Translations under genes and position numbers: made by a program
The notes under the pieces: model-generated
Seen by the model: the letters and a program-made list of their open reading frames with translations, nothing else
Database searches by the model: none
Told to the model about the DNA's origin: nothing
Assembly: GCA_029255685.2 (NCBI GenBank)
Contig: CM055320.2
Coordinates: 15,209,111 to 15,273,110 of the forward strand
Length of the DNA: 64,000 nucleotides
From: Silene conica
Taxonomy: Eukaryota > Streptophyta > Magnoliopsida > Caryophyllales > Caryophyllaceae
Reading direction: 5' to 3'
Part shown: positions 12,136 through 24,100 of the stretch, piece by piece
How the letters are laid out: each line of letters begins with the position of its first letter
How positions within the stretch are numbered: the stretch's first letter is position 1

Positions 12136-12814
12136 GATATAATTGGATGTTGAGCATGACTTAGTTTGTTTATAAGATTGTATGATACTTGGTTATCTTA
12201 GTATTGTTCGTCCAAGGCATTGGACGACTCTTAGTATAGTTTCGTAAATGGTTTGGATTGAAAGACCCCCCGGCCGGGCAACCGGAAGGGAAACCGGCTC
12301 TCCTTCCAAATAGTTTCCGAAGTTGGTTGAGAGCCTTGCATAAGTATTTGCATGTTGACTTGAGATTGAGATTTTGAGATTTGTATGCTTCACATGTTTT
12401 ATATATGCTGGAGTATATTGTATGCTTATGTGTTATGTGTCATTGACAATAGGTGGCTAGGAGCACTCTAGTCACTCCCCACTGACTGTGGCGCACATGT
12501 TGTATGTGTGTAGGTACATGAGGCTGTTTGCAGGGGGTTACGTTGAGGCTAGCGAGCGATGATCCTTCATCGTTGACTTTTACCTTATCGTGTAGCTAGA
12601 CCTTAGACTTTACTTTCAGTATTTTGTGCCTGTAGGGATATGCTATCCCGGGCTGTTTTGTATCGCACTTATATACTTATTTATGTTTTGTCTTTCGCAT
12701 GTTTTGATTTCTAAAGCACCTCGCATGTTTAGTTTTGTTAAAAAGTTTTAATTCCGCTGCATTTTTGGTACTTTGAATGTTTTATATTTCCGCTTTCGCG
12801 AGGGGTTTTACAGT

Positions 12815-12826
12815 TGGTATCAGAGC
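12815..12826 (+). promoter_or_regulatory. Element C primer-binding site (tRNA-iMet type)
   Basis: TGGTATCAGAGC lies two bases inside the 5' LTR end. This is the standard plant LTR-retrotransposon site complementary to the 3' end of initiator tRNA-Met, used to prime minus-strand DNA synthesis. Confidence 0.93.
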
Positions 12827-12977
12827 ATTATTGCTCCCGACGCACTCATGTAATCCCCAAACTTAACTTGACCAATAACTTGATTAATGAATGAGAGATT
12901 TGGGTAGACTTAAGGACAAGTGGTAGACTGTTTGTACTTGCTAATTGCTAAGGTAACATTGTTTCCTCTTTTGAAGG

Positions 12978-14075
12978 ATGGTGAGACCTAGGGCTGCTGA
13001 TAACATTGTGCTGCAAGCAATTCAGCATTTGCTTGAGACTCAGAGACAGCAAGCAGGGAATGTTCCACCTCCTCCACCGCCAGGCAACGAGGCTAATCGT
13101 CCTGGTAGTTTCTCATGGATAGCTTCGCAGATGTCCCGTAGCCATGTGAAGACATATGGTGGTGAGGTTGATCCGGTAGCTCTTACCGAGTGGTTCAGGG
13201 AGATGGAAAAGAGTTTTACCCTGTATGCGGTGGGTAGAGAGGATAGAGTGCGGCTAGCCACTCACTTTCTGACCCTTGAGGCCGATAGGTGGTGGGCATT
13301 GAATGGACCTACTTTCTCTCTTGATCCTTTGTTCGATTGGGAGGCTTTTAAGGATAAGCTCGAGACGAGGTTTTATCCTAAGGAGCTCAGATCACAGCGA
13401 CTCAAAGAATTCATGGATTTGAAGCAAGGCAAGATGTCAGTTCAGGAGTTTACCGACCGATTCAACCAACTTGCTCATTTCGCATCTAGGTTTGTCAGAG
13501 ATGAGGCGGAGAGAGTCTACTTTTACCGTGGGAAGCTAGGACCGCGCATCGAGAGCATGGTTCGTCGTGACTCGACTTCCTTCGTTGAGGTCTATGATGA
13601 TGCTATTTGGGCAGAGAGTTCCATCCGAGCCATAGATGCTGAGATTAGAGCTTCTTCTTCTTCTGCTCCATTTTCCTCACAGACTTCCTCCTTTGAGAAG
13701 AGATCCTTTGATCCTTCACCTGATTCTCCGGTACCTCAGTTTAAGAAGTTCAAGAGGTTCGACCCATCTAAGATCAAGGACCCGGTGCCTGTACCTAATG
13801 CTCCTCTAAAATGTTTCAAGTGTCATAAGGATCTTCACCTTGGAGTTGACTGCAACGGTGACCCCTACACCTGCTTTGCCTGCAACAAGACCGGACATCG
13901 CTCCTTCGAATGTCCCGAGAGGAAGATTGTCGCTGGTAGAGCTGCTACTGCTGCTGGTGCCGTTCAGAGACCGCAGCCCAAGGGTACCGTGTACGTGATG
14001 AGTCGTGCTGCAGCCGAGGCTTACCCTCACCTGGTCACCGGTATGTCTCCATTGATGTTTCCATTTTGCCTATAA
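12978..14075 (+). CDS. Gag protein of element C
   Basis: Intact 365-residue frame starting at the ATG in MVRPRAADN. Gag forms the virus-like particle that packages the element RNA. The order is a short proline-rich N-terminus (PPPPPPG), a Gypsy-type retrotransposon gag domain (about residues 50-200, with TEWFREMEKSF, RLATHFLTLEADRWW, FYPKELRSQRLKEF, MSVQEFTDRFNQLAHF), a linker, then two zinc knuckles of the CX2CX4HX4C form (CFKCHKDLHLGVDC and CFACNKTGHRSFEC). After the second knuckle a short tail precedes the stop, where an autonomous relative would continue into protease. It is the only gene of the element, and its intactness fits recent mobility in trans. Family placement (chromovirus/Tekay-like) is inference. 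Confidence 0.93.
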   Translation: MVRPRAADNIVLQAIQHLLETQRQQAGNVPPPPPPGNEANRPGSFSWIASQMSRSHVKTYGGEVDPVALTEWFREMEKSFTLYAVGREDRVRLATHFLTLEADRWWALNGPTFSLDPLFDWEAFKDKLETRFYPKELRSQRLKEFMDLKQGKMSVQEFTDRFNQLAHFASRFVRDEAERVYFYRGKLGPRIESMVRRDSTSFVEVYDDAIWAESSIRAIDAEIRASSSSAPFSSQTSSFEKRSFDPSPDSPVPQFKKFKRFDPSKIKDPVPVPNAPLKCFKCHKDLHLGVDCNGDPYTCFACNKTGHRSFECPERKIVAGRAATAAGAVQRPQPKGTVYVMSRAAAEAYPHLVTGMSPLMFPFCL

Positions 14076-14640
14076 GACGTTGTCTTAAGCTCAACCTTGT
14101 TCTTCTTTCGTGTCTTGCACTGAAATTTTCCTCTTTTAACCGCTTCCTTCTTCTGCTCTTGGTGACTTCTTTGGGAATTTCTTTCCTTTTGGTGGTTGCA
14201 AACTTCTTTTGTTTTACAAATTTTATTGGTTCAAAGGTTTGAAAGATCTAGGAAGGATGATTTCAGAAAAACTAGTTTTAAGAAGTTGGTTAATTTTGCA
14301 ACTTTGATGGATTTCAGCGTTGATTTGCCATTTGAACTCGTTATTGGAGACGTCTGATAACCTGTACTATGCCTATCAACATCTGATCGATCTAAATTTT
14401 GAATTTTTCATCGATTTTCACCTTGGTTTTGCCTTCGGATTAGAATGTCAGGTTCTTGAATGCGCAACGAGAACCCCAACGTTCCTTGATGGAGGCTCGA
14501 CTATGGTTTTACTTTTGAACCTTTGGAAAGAAGCCTAAGTTTTTGTACATCAAGGTTTCTGTGAAAGTTTTAGTTGTTAATGTTGTCCTTGTAACTGCTT
14601 TCAAGTTTCGAGGACGAAACTTTTTAAAAGATGGGGTGAT
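14076..14640 (+). other. Element C 3' non-coding segment and polypurine tract
   Basis: No polymerase remnant is visible between the gag stop and the 3' LTR. The segment ends in AAAAGATGGGGTGAT (about 14626-14640), the polypurine tract priming plus-strand DNA synthesis. Part of it is conserved in element B. Confidence 0.8.
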
Positions 14641-17600
14641 TGTAACAGCCCGTATTTTTATAAAAGTGATTTTAATAATTTAAAATTAGTTTACGGAATT
14701 TAATAATATTTTAATAATAAATCGTAAATTTATTTTAAGTTTCTCCGTTAAGATCCGTCTTAAGAATGTTTTAGTTCTTAAGATGTTAACTTGGCAAAAT
14801 CAAACCCCGACTTGAACCCGTTTCGCAAAACAAATAAACCCGACTCAAGTAAAGGTGAAAGGACAACTTAAAACCCTACCTAAACCTCATCCATCGACAC
14901 ATTCATGTTCTTCATTTCATTTCACTGTAAACCCAACTTTCACCATTTTCACTTTTCTTCAAAGCTTTAAACTACGATCTCGACCCCTTCCCGAACTCCG
15001 ATTGAGGTAAATTTTATATTTTCGGAATCCCCTCGAGATTTGCAACCTTTCTATCTCTTTCAATTTCCATTCCATCAACTCTCATTTCTGGGCTGTTTTG
15101 AGAAGAACTCGAGATTGCCCTCTTACAACCCGTTTTATTGTTTGTAGGTGTCGACATTGACGACCCGGATAAGGATTCATACATTATTCAAGACTAGGCG
15201 TGAAGAAACCGCTCATTAAGGTGACGATAATGAGAAAAGCTCGGCCTTTGTCTTAAATTAATTAGACATGTGAATTCTTGTTGTTTATGTGAAATTAATG
15301 TGGGTTTTATGTTTAATAAGTTATGGGTCACTTATAATCTGAAATTGGACATAATAATCATGTTAGGAAAGGGAAATTACTGATTTTGAGTTGATAAAAT
15401 TGTTGTGTGCATCGTTGTTTTTATTGTCATAATTCCTGCGTTTTGCTTCAGTATCCTTTGCTCTCTTGTAGTTGTTGGTGTCGTTTTGCTGCCATTATTT
15501 TCACACTGTTGCTGTTGCACAACTTCCTATTAACGGGCTGCTGCTGCTTGTCTTCTTGCATTACTACTGTTGTTCATTACCCTGCATTTGCTACTGTTTT
15601 GCTGTTGTTCCTGCGCTAATGTATGTTGCTGCTGTAAGCTATTGCTACTTGTTACCGCGTCTTCAATCTCGTCATAATCGTATTGCTGTTGAACTGCTTT
15701 GCTGCCCATACTACATATTACTACTATTATTTAATACTACTAATGTATACATCTATCACTACTTCTACTATTGTTTAATGAAAGTTGTTATGGGTTATGT
15801 TATTGTTGTTAATTGTTATATAAGTCATATTGGGGCTACTGAACTGCTCGTTTATCACCATTATTGCTGCGTTTTCTGTTATTTCTGTTCGTCGTTGTTG
15901 TCGCTGCTAGTTTACTGTTGCCACGCTGCTGGTTCCCCATTGCTACTGCTTATTACTTCATTTACCACTGTCGCGGCAATGTATTGTTGTTGTCTCCTTT
16001 ACCGTTAATGCTACTACACGCACTGTTACTTGCTAATTGCACTTACTACTCACGACTGCTGCACAGGCTAATACTGTCATTCACGGCTAATGCAACTGCA
16101 CTGTTCCTACCATTCAAATTCCTACTGTGTTCGCTTAGTGTCTGCACATTTGATTTAGCTACTACTACAATTAAATACTAGTAGTAATACTACTACATTA
16201 TATTAATACTATTATGTTGCTGCTACATTATAATACTACTACCTTTTTTTTAGTAAAGTATACTAAACTACTATTGGCTATTATATCTTACTACTACTAA
16301 ATTATTATTATTTGCTACGTGTTGTGACAATAATATATATTATTTTTATCATTTTATTATTATTTTACGTACGTGCTTGAATTAATTAATTTACGTACGT
16401 TCTTGCTAGCTTGCTTACGTTTAAATATAATACGTTAGAAATCGTTACGAATTAGTAATGGGTTACAGTTTTATTTTAAGAAGCATGTCTAAATGATTAA
16501 TTAGTTAATCGGTTTCCCGAATAATTAAAATACGACTTGTGATATTAATTTCTCACATGTTAATTTTATATAGAAAATATGACGATATAGTATGAAATGT
16601 TAAATTAGTTCTTGTTTCTCTTTTCCGAATGAACTATATGTTTAATTTACGATTCTTTGGTTATTTTATATGCGTAATGAATTCCGTAAAGAATATACGT
16701 TATGTAATATGAATTTTATGCTTGTTTGAAGTCCCAAGAAATTGGGCGACACTTATATTGGGTTCGGAAATGGATTTGAGGAGAAAGACCCCCCGGCCGG
16801 GCAACCGGAAGGGAGACCGGCTCTCGCCTCAAATTAGTTCCCGAAGTCGACTAAGTGTTACATGGATGTTTAGAGATGAGATATATACGAAATGATTGTC
16901 ATTCGAGTTTGAGTTATTGTACATCTTTGAGATGACATATTGTGATTTGTGTAACCTGCTGTGCGCTGCTATAGTACTCGAGTTCTCACCTGATTGCATT
17001 GTGTAGCTGGTTGGCCGTAGTGACTTGGTCTCACGGTCAGGTCTTAGATTGTCTGCCCGCCTTCGGGCATATCTCGTTCCTAGCTAGTTCGGGTCTTGGG
17101 GGTGCCTTGTGCACTTGTCGAATCGGGGATCGTGATTCGTTTGCGCTCCGAGAGTCTGGCCAGGTTTAGACTAGGACAGTCATTTGATGTCGTCCTACCA
17201 GGGGGTTGTATAGTCTGAGATTGGGGATGTCGTAGTATATAGTCGAGTCGATTGTCGGCCTGCTCATAGTAGTCTAGTAGAGTCACTTGGCTGACCAATC
17301 TAGTTAGAGTCGAGTCACTTGGATGACCTATCTCTTGGTTGTAGAGTCACTTGGCTGACCTATTGTTGTTAGAGTCGAGTCACTTGGATGACCTATCTCT
17401 TGTTTGTAGAGTCACTTGGCTGACCTATTGCTGTTAGAGTCGAGTCACTTGGATGACCTATCTCTTGTTGATATAATTGGATGTTGAGCATGACTTAGTT
17501 TGTTTATAAGATTGTATGATACTTGGTTATCTTAGTATTGTTCGTCCAAGGCATTGGACGACTCTTAGTATAGTTTCGTAAATGGTTTGGATTGAAAGAC

Positions 17601-18146
17601 CCCCCGGCCGGGCAACCGGAAGGGAAACCGGCTCTCCTTCCAAATAGTTTCCGAAGTTGGTTGAGAGCCTTGCATAAGTATTTGCATGTTGACTTGAGAT
17701 TGAGATTTTGAGATTTGTATGCTTCACATGTTTTATATATGCTGGAGTATATTGTATGCTTATGTGTTATGTGTCATTGACAATAGGTGGCTAGGAGCAC
17801 TCTAGTCACTCCCCACTGACTGTGGCGCACATGTTGTATGTGTGTAGGTACATGAGGCTGTTTGCAGGGGGTTACGTTGAGGCTAGCGAGCGATGATCCT
17901 TCATCGTTGACTTTTACCTTATCGTGTAGCTAGACCTTAGACTTTACTTTCATTATTTTGTGCCTGTAGGGATATGCTATCCCGGGCTGTTTTGTATCGC
18001 ACTTATATACTTATTTATGTTTTGTCTTTCGCATGTTTTGATTTCTAAAGCACCTCGCATGTTTAGTTTTGTTAAAAAGTTTTAATTCCGCTGCATTTTT
18101 GGTACTTTGAATGTTTTATATTTCCGCTTTCGCGAGGGGTTTTACA
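14641..18146 (+). repeat. Element C 3' LTR
   Basis: Same length (3,506 bp) and content as 9307-12812, including the triplet-rich tract, the GC motifs and the 64-65-bp tandem repeat. It is followed by the AGAAG duplication at 18147-18151. Confidence 0.95.
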
Positions 18147-18151
18147 AGAAG

Positions 18152-19207
18152 AATAAGGATAAGACCTTGGGGTCCTAGAAGAAGATAGAAGGAAAGTCAA
18201 TGGTGAAGACATACCAGTGACCAACTGAGGGCAAGTCTCTGCAGCAGCTCGGCTCATCACGTACACAGTACCCTTGGTTTTCGGCTTTCGAACAGCACCA
18301 ACAGCAGTAGCAGTCCTCCCAACAACAGTCTTCCACTCCGGGCACTCGAAGAAGCGATGCCCAGGCTTCTTGCAGGTGTAGCATAAGTAAGGATCACCGT
18401 CACAGTTAACACCAGGGTGAAGGGCTTTGCGACACTTGAAACACTTCAGGGAAGGATCAGGTGCAGGTCGAGGATCCTTGGCTTTGGAGGAACCAACTTT
18501 CTTGAACTTCCCATGCTGAACTTCTGGAGAAACAGATGAAGGGTCAAAGGGTCTCTTCCCAAGAGAGCGAGCCTGAGGGGAACTGGGAGCAGAAGAAGGT
18601 CTGGCCTCAGCATCTATAGCTCGAATGGAACTCTCCGCCCAAATAGCATCATCATAAACCTCAACGAAAGAAGTCGAGTCACGGTGGACCATACTCTCGA
18701 TGCGAAATGTGCAAGCTGGTTAAATTTGTCGGTGTACTCCTGAACGGACATCTTACCCTGCTTCAAGTCCATGAACTCCTTAAGTCTCTGTGATCTAAGC
18801 TCCTTAGGATAAAATCTCGTCTCGAGCTTATCCTTAAAAGCCTCCCAGTCAAACAACGGATCAAGAATGAAAGTCGGTCCAGTCAATGCCCACCATCTAT
18901 CGGCCTCCAAGGTCAAAAAGTGAGTGGCTAGACGCACTTTATCCTCTATGACTACCGAATACATAGTAAAGCTCTTCTCCATCTCACGGAACCACTCGGT
19001 AAGAGCTACCGGATCAACCTCACCCCCATAAGTCTTCACGTGGCTCCTGGACATCTGTGATGCTATCCAAGAGAAGCTACCAGGCCGGTTGGCCTCATTG
19101 CCTGGCGGAGGAGGTGGAGGAGCAGTCTCAGCCTGACGCCTCTGGTTCTCAAGCAACTGATGAAGTGCTTGCATTATCGTATTCTCAGCAGCAGAGGGTC
19201 TCACCAT
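18152..19207 (-). pseudogene. Gag pseudogene of element B
   Basis: Minus-strand gag closely related to that of element C, starting at MVRPSAAEN (19207). The first part (to about 18700) carries the gag domain (TEWFREMEKSF, MSVQEYTDKFNQLAHF). The second part, in another frame, begins at RDSTSFVEVYDDAIW and carries two zinc knuckles (CFKCRKALHPGVNC and CYTCKKPGHRFFEC). The shift comes from loss of 64 bp between two CGCATC hexamers that are still present in C (13481 and 13545). Element C is inserted at 18147, close to the 3' end of this gag. The pseudogene is therefore broken by a frameshifting deletion, with a later insertion beyond its conserved part. Confidence 0.88.
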
Positions 19208-19581
19208 CCTTCAAAAGAGAAAACAATGTTACCTTAACAATTAGCAAGTACAAACAGTCTACCACTTGTCCTTAAGTCTACCCAAATCTCTCATTCATTA
19301 TTCAAGTTATTGGTCAAGTTAAGTTTTGGGATTACATGAGTGCGTCGGGAGCGATAATGCTTGATGAGTCCAAATTCGGTCATTATTTTCCCTTGTTTTC
19401 CTTTTATTTCGATCCCGTTTCACCCCCGTTTGGCACGATTTCGTCCCTTTTTATACCCGATATCTCTTTTGTTTATGTTTGGATGCCATGTTGTAGGACT
19501 TGACGCGGGAATGAAGAAACGGGAACAAAACGTGGTGAAATCAAGACAAAATGGGAGAAAAAGAGGTTGAAATGGCATAGT

Positions 19582-19940
19582 GGGGTCCTCAGCCGGTCCG
19601 CCGGCCGTCGGTCCGCCGGCAGCCGGTCCGCCGGCAGCCGGTCCGCCGGCTGGGAGCCCCTTCACCTATCAATTGAAGAATTATTGCAGATTATGGATTT
19701 TGGGTCCCCAGCCGGTGCCCGACCGGCGGCCGGCTGACCGGCTGGGACCCCCCTCCTCCTTGCCATTATTCTTTTCAAGTCAGACCATCGAGAATGCATC
19801 CCCAGCCGGTGGCCAACCGGCAGCCGGTCCACCGGCTGGCAGGACCTGGGTATTGTGAAGAAAAGGAAAAGATTGCAGAAGTCCATATTTGGACCCTCAG
19901 CGGGTCCCTGACCGGCAGCCGGTCGACCGGCTGAGAGTCG
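19582..19940. repeat. GC-rich hairpin array in D 5' LTR
   Basis: Units start at about 19582, 19702, 19799 and 19891. Each has CCCAGCCGG-like and CCGGCTGGGA-like arms around GCCGG-rich centres. Spacers differ in sequence. The first unit is expanded by 15-bp repeats compared with the 3' LTR. The array ends about 20 bp upstream of the LTR TATA box. Confidence 0.85.
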
Positions 19941-19960
19941 CTTTTCAGAATTTCGCGCAC

Positions 19961-19968
19961 TATATAAA
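19961..19968 (+). promoter_or_regulatory. TATA box of element D 5' LTR
   Basis: TATATAAA in a CGCACTATATAAACCCGC context follows the hairpin array. The same site occurs at 34349-34356 in the 3' LTR. Transcription probably starts a few tens of bases downstream. Confidence 0.65.
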
Positions 19969-20962
19969 CCCGCACTTAGTCTATTATTTGATACGTTACT
20001 TTTTATGCAATTTTAGGGTTTGCTACTGTTTTATTAGTTCATACTTAGTCACAAAAACTCTCTAAAAATATTTTAATCATTCTTAAATCTTAGTTTAATC
20101 CTTTGATTCTTGTTAATCTCTCTTTAGTAATCTTCTTTAGTAATCTTCTTGGGCATTGTTAGAGGATTTATTGGGTTGTATTTTGAAGGGTTTGAAAGAA
20201 TTCTTCAACTTGTTATCCAAGTTACTTCCTTTTCCTTTGTTGTTGGTATAATCTTCCTAATCCCTACTTAGTTATTACATTTGTTTAAGTTTCTTTTGTT
20301 CGTTTGCTTGTTTCTATTATAATCCATCATGTTTACCATTTACCCATCTATTGTTCACATGTTTTCCTTAATCATGAGTGAGTAGTCCTTTTGCTAGGGT
20401 TAGGGGTGCACTTGGGTAGTTGGTGTTGATTTTTATTGTTTAGGGTTAGGGTTTGGAATTCATCTTTGTTAGGTTTTCATTGTATGCATGCTAGATGTTT
20501 GATGAAATGCCTCAACGACGGTTGGGCATGATTCTTATTGTTGTTTGTCTTAGACGATAGTCTAGGGCTCTCATTGGTATGTGTGCATGTTAAATTGACC
20601 GTGTTTGTAGCGAGAGCTAGGATATGGTTTGATTTTAGGCGAGTCAAATCGATAGACGAGACGGACCTAGACCTAACATAGATGAGACCACCTACCCTTT
20701 GCATGTTTGACATCGACTACCCTAGTAACCCCCGACACCCTAGTTGCTTTAATCATCAATTTCATCTCAATTTATTTGCTTTACTTGTTCTTTAGTCGTT
20801 AATCAATCTCAAACTTATTACCCCGACTCGAGTGATAATTAGAACATAACTATATAACTTCCCCACCATCTTCGTGTTCGACAACCCTATTATACTACTA
20901 ATTTGGGTTTTATAAATGTGTTTGATCGTGAGAACCGACGACTTAAATCTCGCGCATCAAAA

Positions 20963-20980
20963 TGGCGCCGTTGCCGGGGA
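20963..20980 (+). promoter_or_regulatory. Element D primer-binding site (Athila type)
   Basis: TGGCGCCGTTGCCGGGGA, three bases inside the LTR end, is the primer site typical of Athila and related plant Gypsy elements, read by a tRNA other than initiator Met (usually given as tRNA-Asp). Confidence 0.88.
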
Positions 20981-21142
20981 TGGTGCTAGAAGTTGTGTAG
21001 TTTAGTTTTAGTTTTAGTCTTGAGTTAGTTGAGCTTGTTTTGTTTTGATCAAAGATTTGGTAGTTAATTGTAGAGTGGTTGCTATATTGCTCACCCTAGT
21101 GTCTAAAAAACACTAGGACGACTAATTTGTGTGCTAAGTTTT

Positions 21143-24100
21143 ATGCCTAGGGGCGACTCTAATTCTTTATTGTCAACCTCCGAACCGGAGAGGCTTTTTC
21201 GGGCCTTAAGGAGGAAGACCATTGCAAGAGTAAGGATTGCCTCCCAAGCATCTACTAGCCATAACGACCCCTCTTCACCCGAACCACCAAGCCCCAATCA
21301 AAGCAATCCTAGCCCAACATCCGAAAATTTTGATAACCCGTTTTATCAATCACCACCACCATCACCACACGTTCCAAATCACCATCAAATTCATATAATG
21401 GCCGCCCTTCGTGATCATAATCGGCCCAATCACAATGACACCACAAATCCAATCAACTTTGGCACTCTTGTTCCTCAAAATTTTGAAATACACCCTTCAC
21501 AAATGAGTTTTATCGAGAAGAACGCCTTTAGTGGAGCTTCTCATGAAGATGCTCATGGACACTTGAGAAAGTTCAAGGGTAAAGTAGCAATGATAAAGAA
21601 AACGGGAGTGCCCGAGGAAACCTTAAGGCTTATGCTCTTCCCCTATTCCTTAACCGACAAGGCGGATATGTGGTTAAATGTGCATGCTCCAAACACTTTC
21701 ACCACTTGGGACGACTTGGCAACGACCTTCCTTGCTAAGTATTACCCGTCCTCTAAAACAACCATGCTACGGAATGAGATAACTCAATTTCAACAAGACG
21801 AGGGAGAATCTTTGGGAGAAGCTTGGGATAGATACCAAGATTTGCTTGCTAAGTGTCCCCACCACGGGATACCCACTTGGTACACGACCCAAACCTTTTT
21901 TCAAACTCTTCTCCCACGAAAAAAAGAGATGGTTAATGCATCGGCGGGGGGTAGCTTTGACCACTTGCCGCATGAGGAGGGAACAGAGCTTATCAAAAAG
22001 ATCGTTGATTCGGAGGAAAATTATGGTACTCGGGGAAATGTCTTGAGAAAGAGTAGCAAGTACCCTAGTGAGCACCTTTCCAACTCAAAGGCGAACGAGG
22101 AAACCAATGCCAAGTTGGATATCTTAACCAAGAAGTTGGAGGAATTGACTAAGGGCTCCACTAGAAAAGAGACCAAGAGCAATATCCCGGGGATGTACCA
22201 AGTGAATAGTGTAGCCTCATGTGATTTGTGTGGAGGAAATGGGCACACATTCGAAGTATGTGCAAATAACTCTATTGAGGGAAGTGGAAGTGAGGAAGAA
22301 TTGTATGCTTTCCAAGCATTCAATAATCCTAGAGGGCAAAACACTTTCAACCCCAATTCAAACTACTACCATCAAGGGATTCGAGGGAGTCCTTACATGA
22401 GTTACAAAAGTACCAATGTGTTGAATCCTCATCAAATCCAACAACCTCAAGTGCAAAATCCACCCGGTTTTCAACCAAGGCGTGGAAACTTCAATCCGAG
22501 GAACCATTACAACAACAACAATTTCTATCAAGGAAATCAATCAAACCAAGCCAATCAAGGCTTTGCACCAAACTTCAATGACCAAGGTTACAATAACCCG
22601 AATTTTAACAACAACAACCCGAACTTCAACAACAACAACAACCCGAACTTCAACAACAACAACTTAAACCCAAACCAAAACCAAAGTCAAACCCAAAACT
22701 TCAACCCACCCCCATTTCAAAACAACTTCCACAACAACCAAAATCAAAACCAAAACTTTCACAACCAAGGTTTCAATGACCCGAATTTCGTTCAACAAAA
22801 TCCCAACCTCAATAGCCAAATGCCAAAGGGGAACTCTCAAGTTGGAGTCCCTAGAAATGACTATGGATTTGCTTTGCCTCTTACCAACACCCCTCATCAA
22901 GAACCATCGAGTGAGAATCAAGTGGGTGAATTACTCAAGCTTGTGAAGAATATGCAAACTACCCACAATCAAGAGATGATGAACTTGCGGAATGCCAACC
23001 AAAAGGAGATAAGAGAGATGGAGGCTAGAGTCGCTTCCCAAGCCTTAGCCAATCCTCAAAGGCCTCCGGGCGGTTTTCTAGCTCAAGGTCAAAGCTCAAG
23101 AGATGCTTCAAAACATCATGGGGTTAATGCAATCATGACAAATGCCGATGAGCAACCAATGCTTGAAACCACTAGTAGCGGAGAAAAACCTTCACTTGAG
23201 CAACTCATGACGGTTTTTGGAGGGGATATTGAGGAGGAAGCAATGGTGATGGTGCCCGTTGTTTCTCCGGAGACTATTGACCAAGATGGGATGAATGAAG
23301 ACTTATTTGTGATGGAACAAGTCAAAGAATTTCCAAGAAAGAAGAGAGATGAAAGGAAAGTGAGTATTGAGAAAGGAAAAAGTGTGGTTGAAGAAGAGTC
23401 TGAACATGAAGAAGGGCTCATTGAGAGGATAGTTTGTGAGTTCTTCCGAAAAATTACAAAAGGAGATCCTCGTTGTGAGGAATTGATGAAACTTGTAGAG
23501 GAGGTGGAAGCAACAATCCCCTCTCGAGAAGAGAAAAGAGAAGTGAATGCAATCATGTCCGCCAAGAAAGTCCCAAGCACCCTCCCCATCAAACTCGGAG
23601 ATCCGGGTAGCTTTTCGATAAATTGCTATGTTGGAGGAAAGAAGATTGAGAATGCCTTATGTGACTTGGGAGCAAGCGTGAGTGTCATGCCTCTAGCTAT
23701 GGCAAAGAAATTGGACATCAAGAATTTGTCTCCCGCTACAACTTCTATCACTCTTGCGGATGGTACCGAAAAACTCCCTCTAGGGGTACTTGAAAATGCT
23801 ATTGTCAAGGTGGGAAATCTATCCATCCCCACTGATTTCTTGATATTGGATGTCCCCGTCGGTAGCAACTCTTTTGTGATACTTGGTAGGCCATTCTTGG
23901 CCACCGGAGGAGCTACTATTGATGTCAAGAGAGGAAAACTATCATTCGAAGTGGGAAAGGAAGTGGCGGAGTTTGAACTTCCGGAAACTCCCGATACAAG
24001 TTACAAGGGAAAGAATGTTGGCATGGTTGCAAGTTTGATGTTGAATGATGTCCCTAAGATGTTTGATGAAAAGGGAATCATGAAAAGTATGACTTTGAAG

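Larger units (their letters stand above)
9307..12812 (+). repeat. Element C 5' LTR
   Basis: Runs from TGTAACAGCCCG to GCGAGGGGTTTTACA. It contains a low-complexity TGC/TAC-rich segment (about 10073-10900), two GC-rich motifs with core CCCCCCGGCCGGGCAACCGG (about 11454 and 12266), and a 64-65-bp tandem repeat (11946-12135). Open frames inside it are compositional, not genes. Confidence 0.95.
9307..18146 (+). mobile_element. Element C: TR-GAG LTR retrotransposon with 3.5-kb LTRs
   Basis: The 8,840-bp element has two LTRs of exactly 3,506 bp (offset 5,334 bp, no indels seen), a 5-bp target duplication, a tRNA-iMet-type primer site, one intact gag frame and a polypurine tract. LTRs make up about 80 percent of its length. 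The 1,828-bp internal region has no polymerase gene, so it is non-autonomous. The near-identity of the LTRs (one difference noticed, G at 12619 and T at 17953) marks a very recent insertion. It sits in opposite orientation inside its relative, element B. Confidence 0.93.
19362..20959 (+). repeat. Element D 5' LTR
   Basis: 1,598 bp. It contains four GC-rich hairpin units (19582-19940), a TATA box (TATATAAA at 19961-19968) just downstream of them, and CGCGCATCA at its end. It is longer than the 3' LTR mainly because the first hairpin carries extra 15-bp GCCGGTCCGCCGGCA units. Confidence 0.93.
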
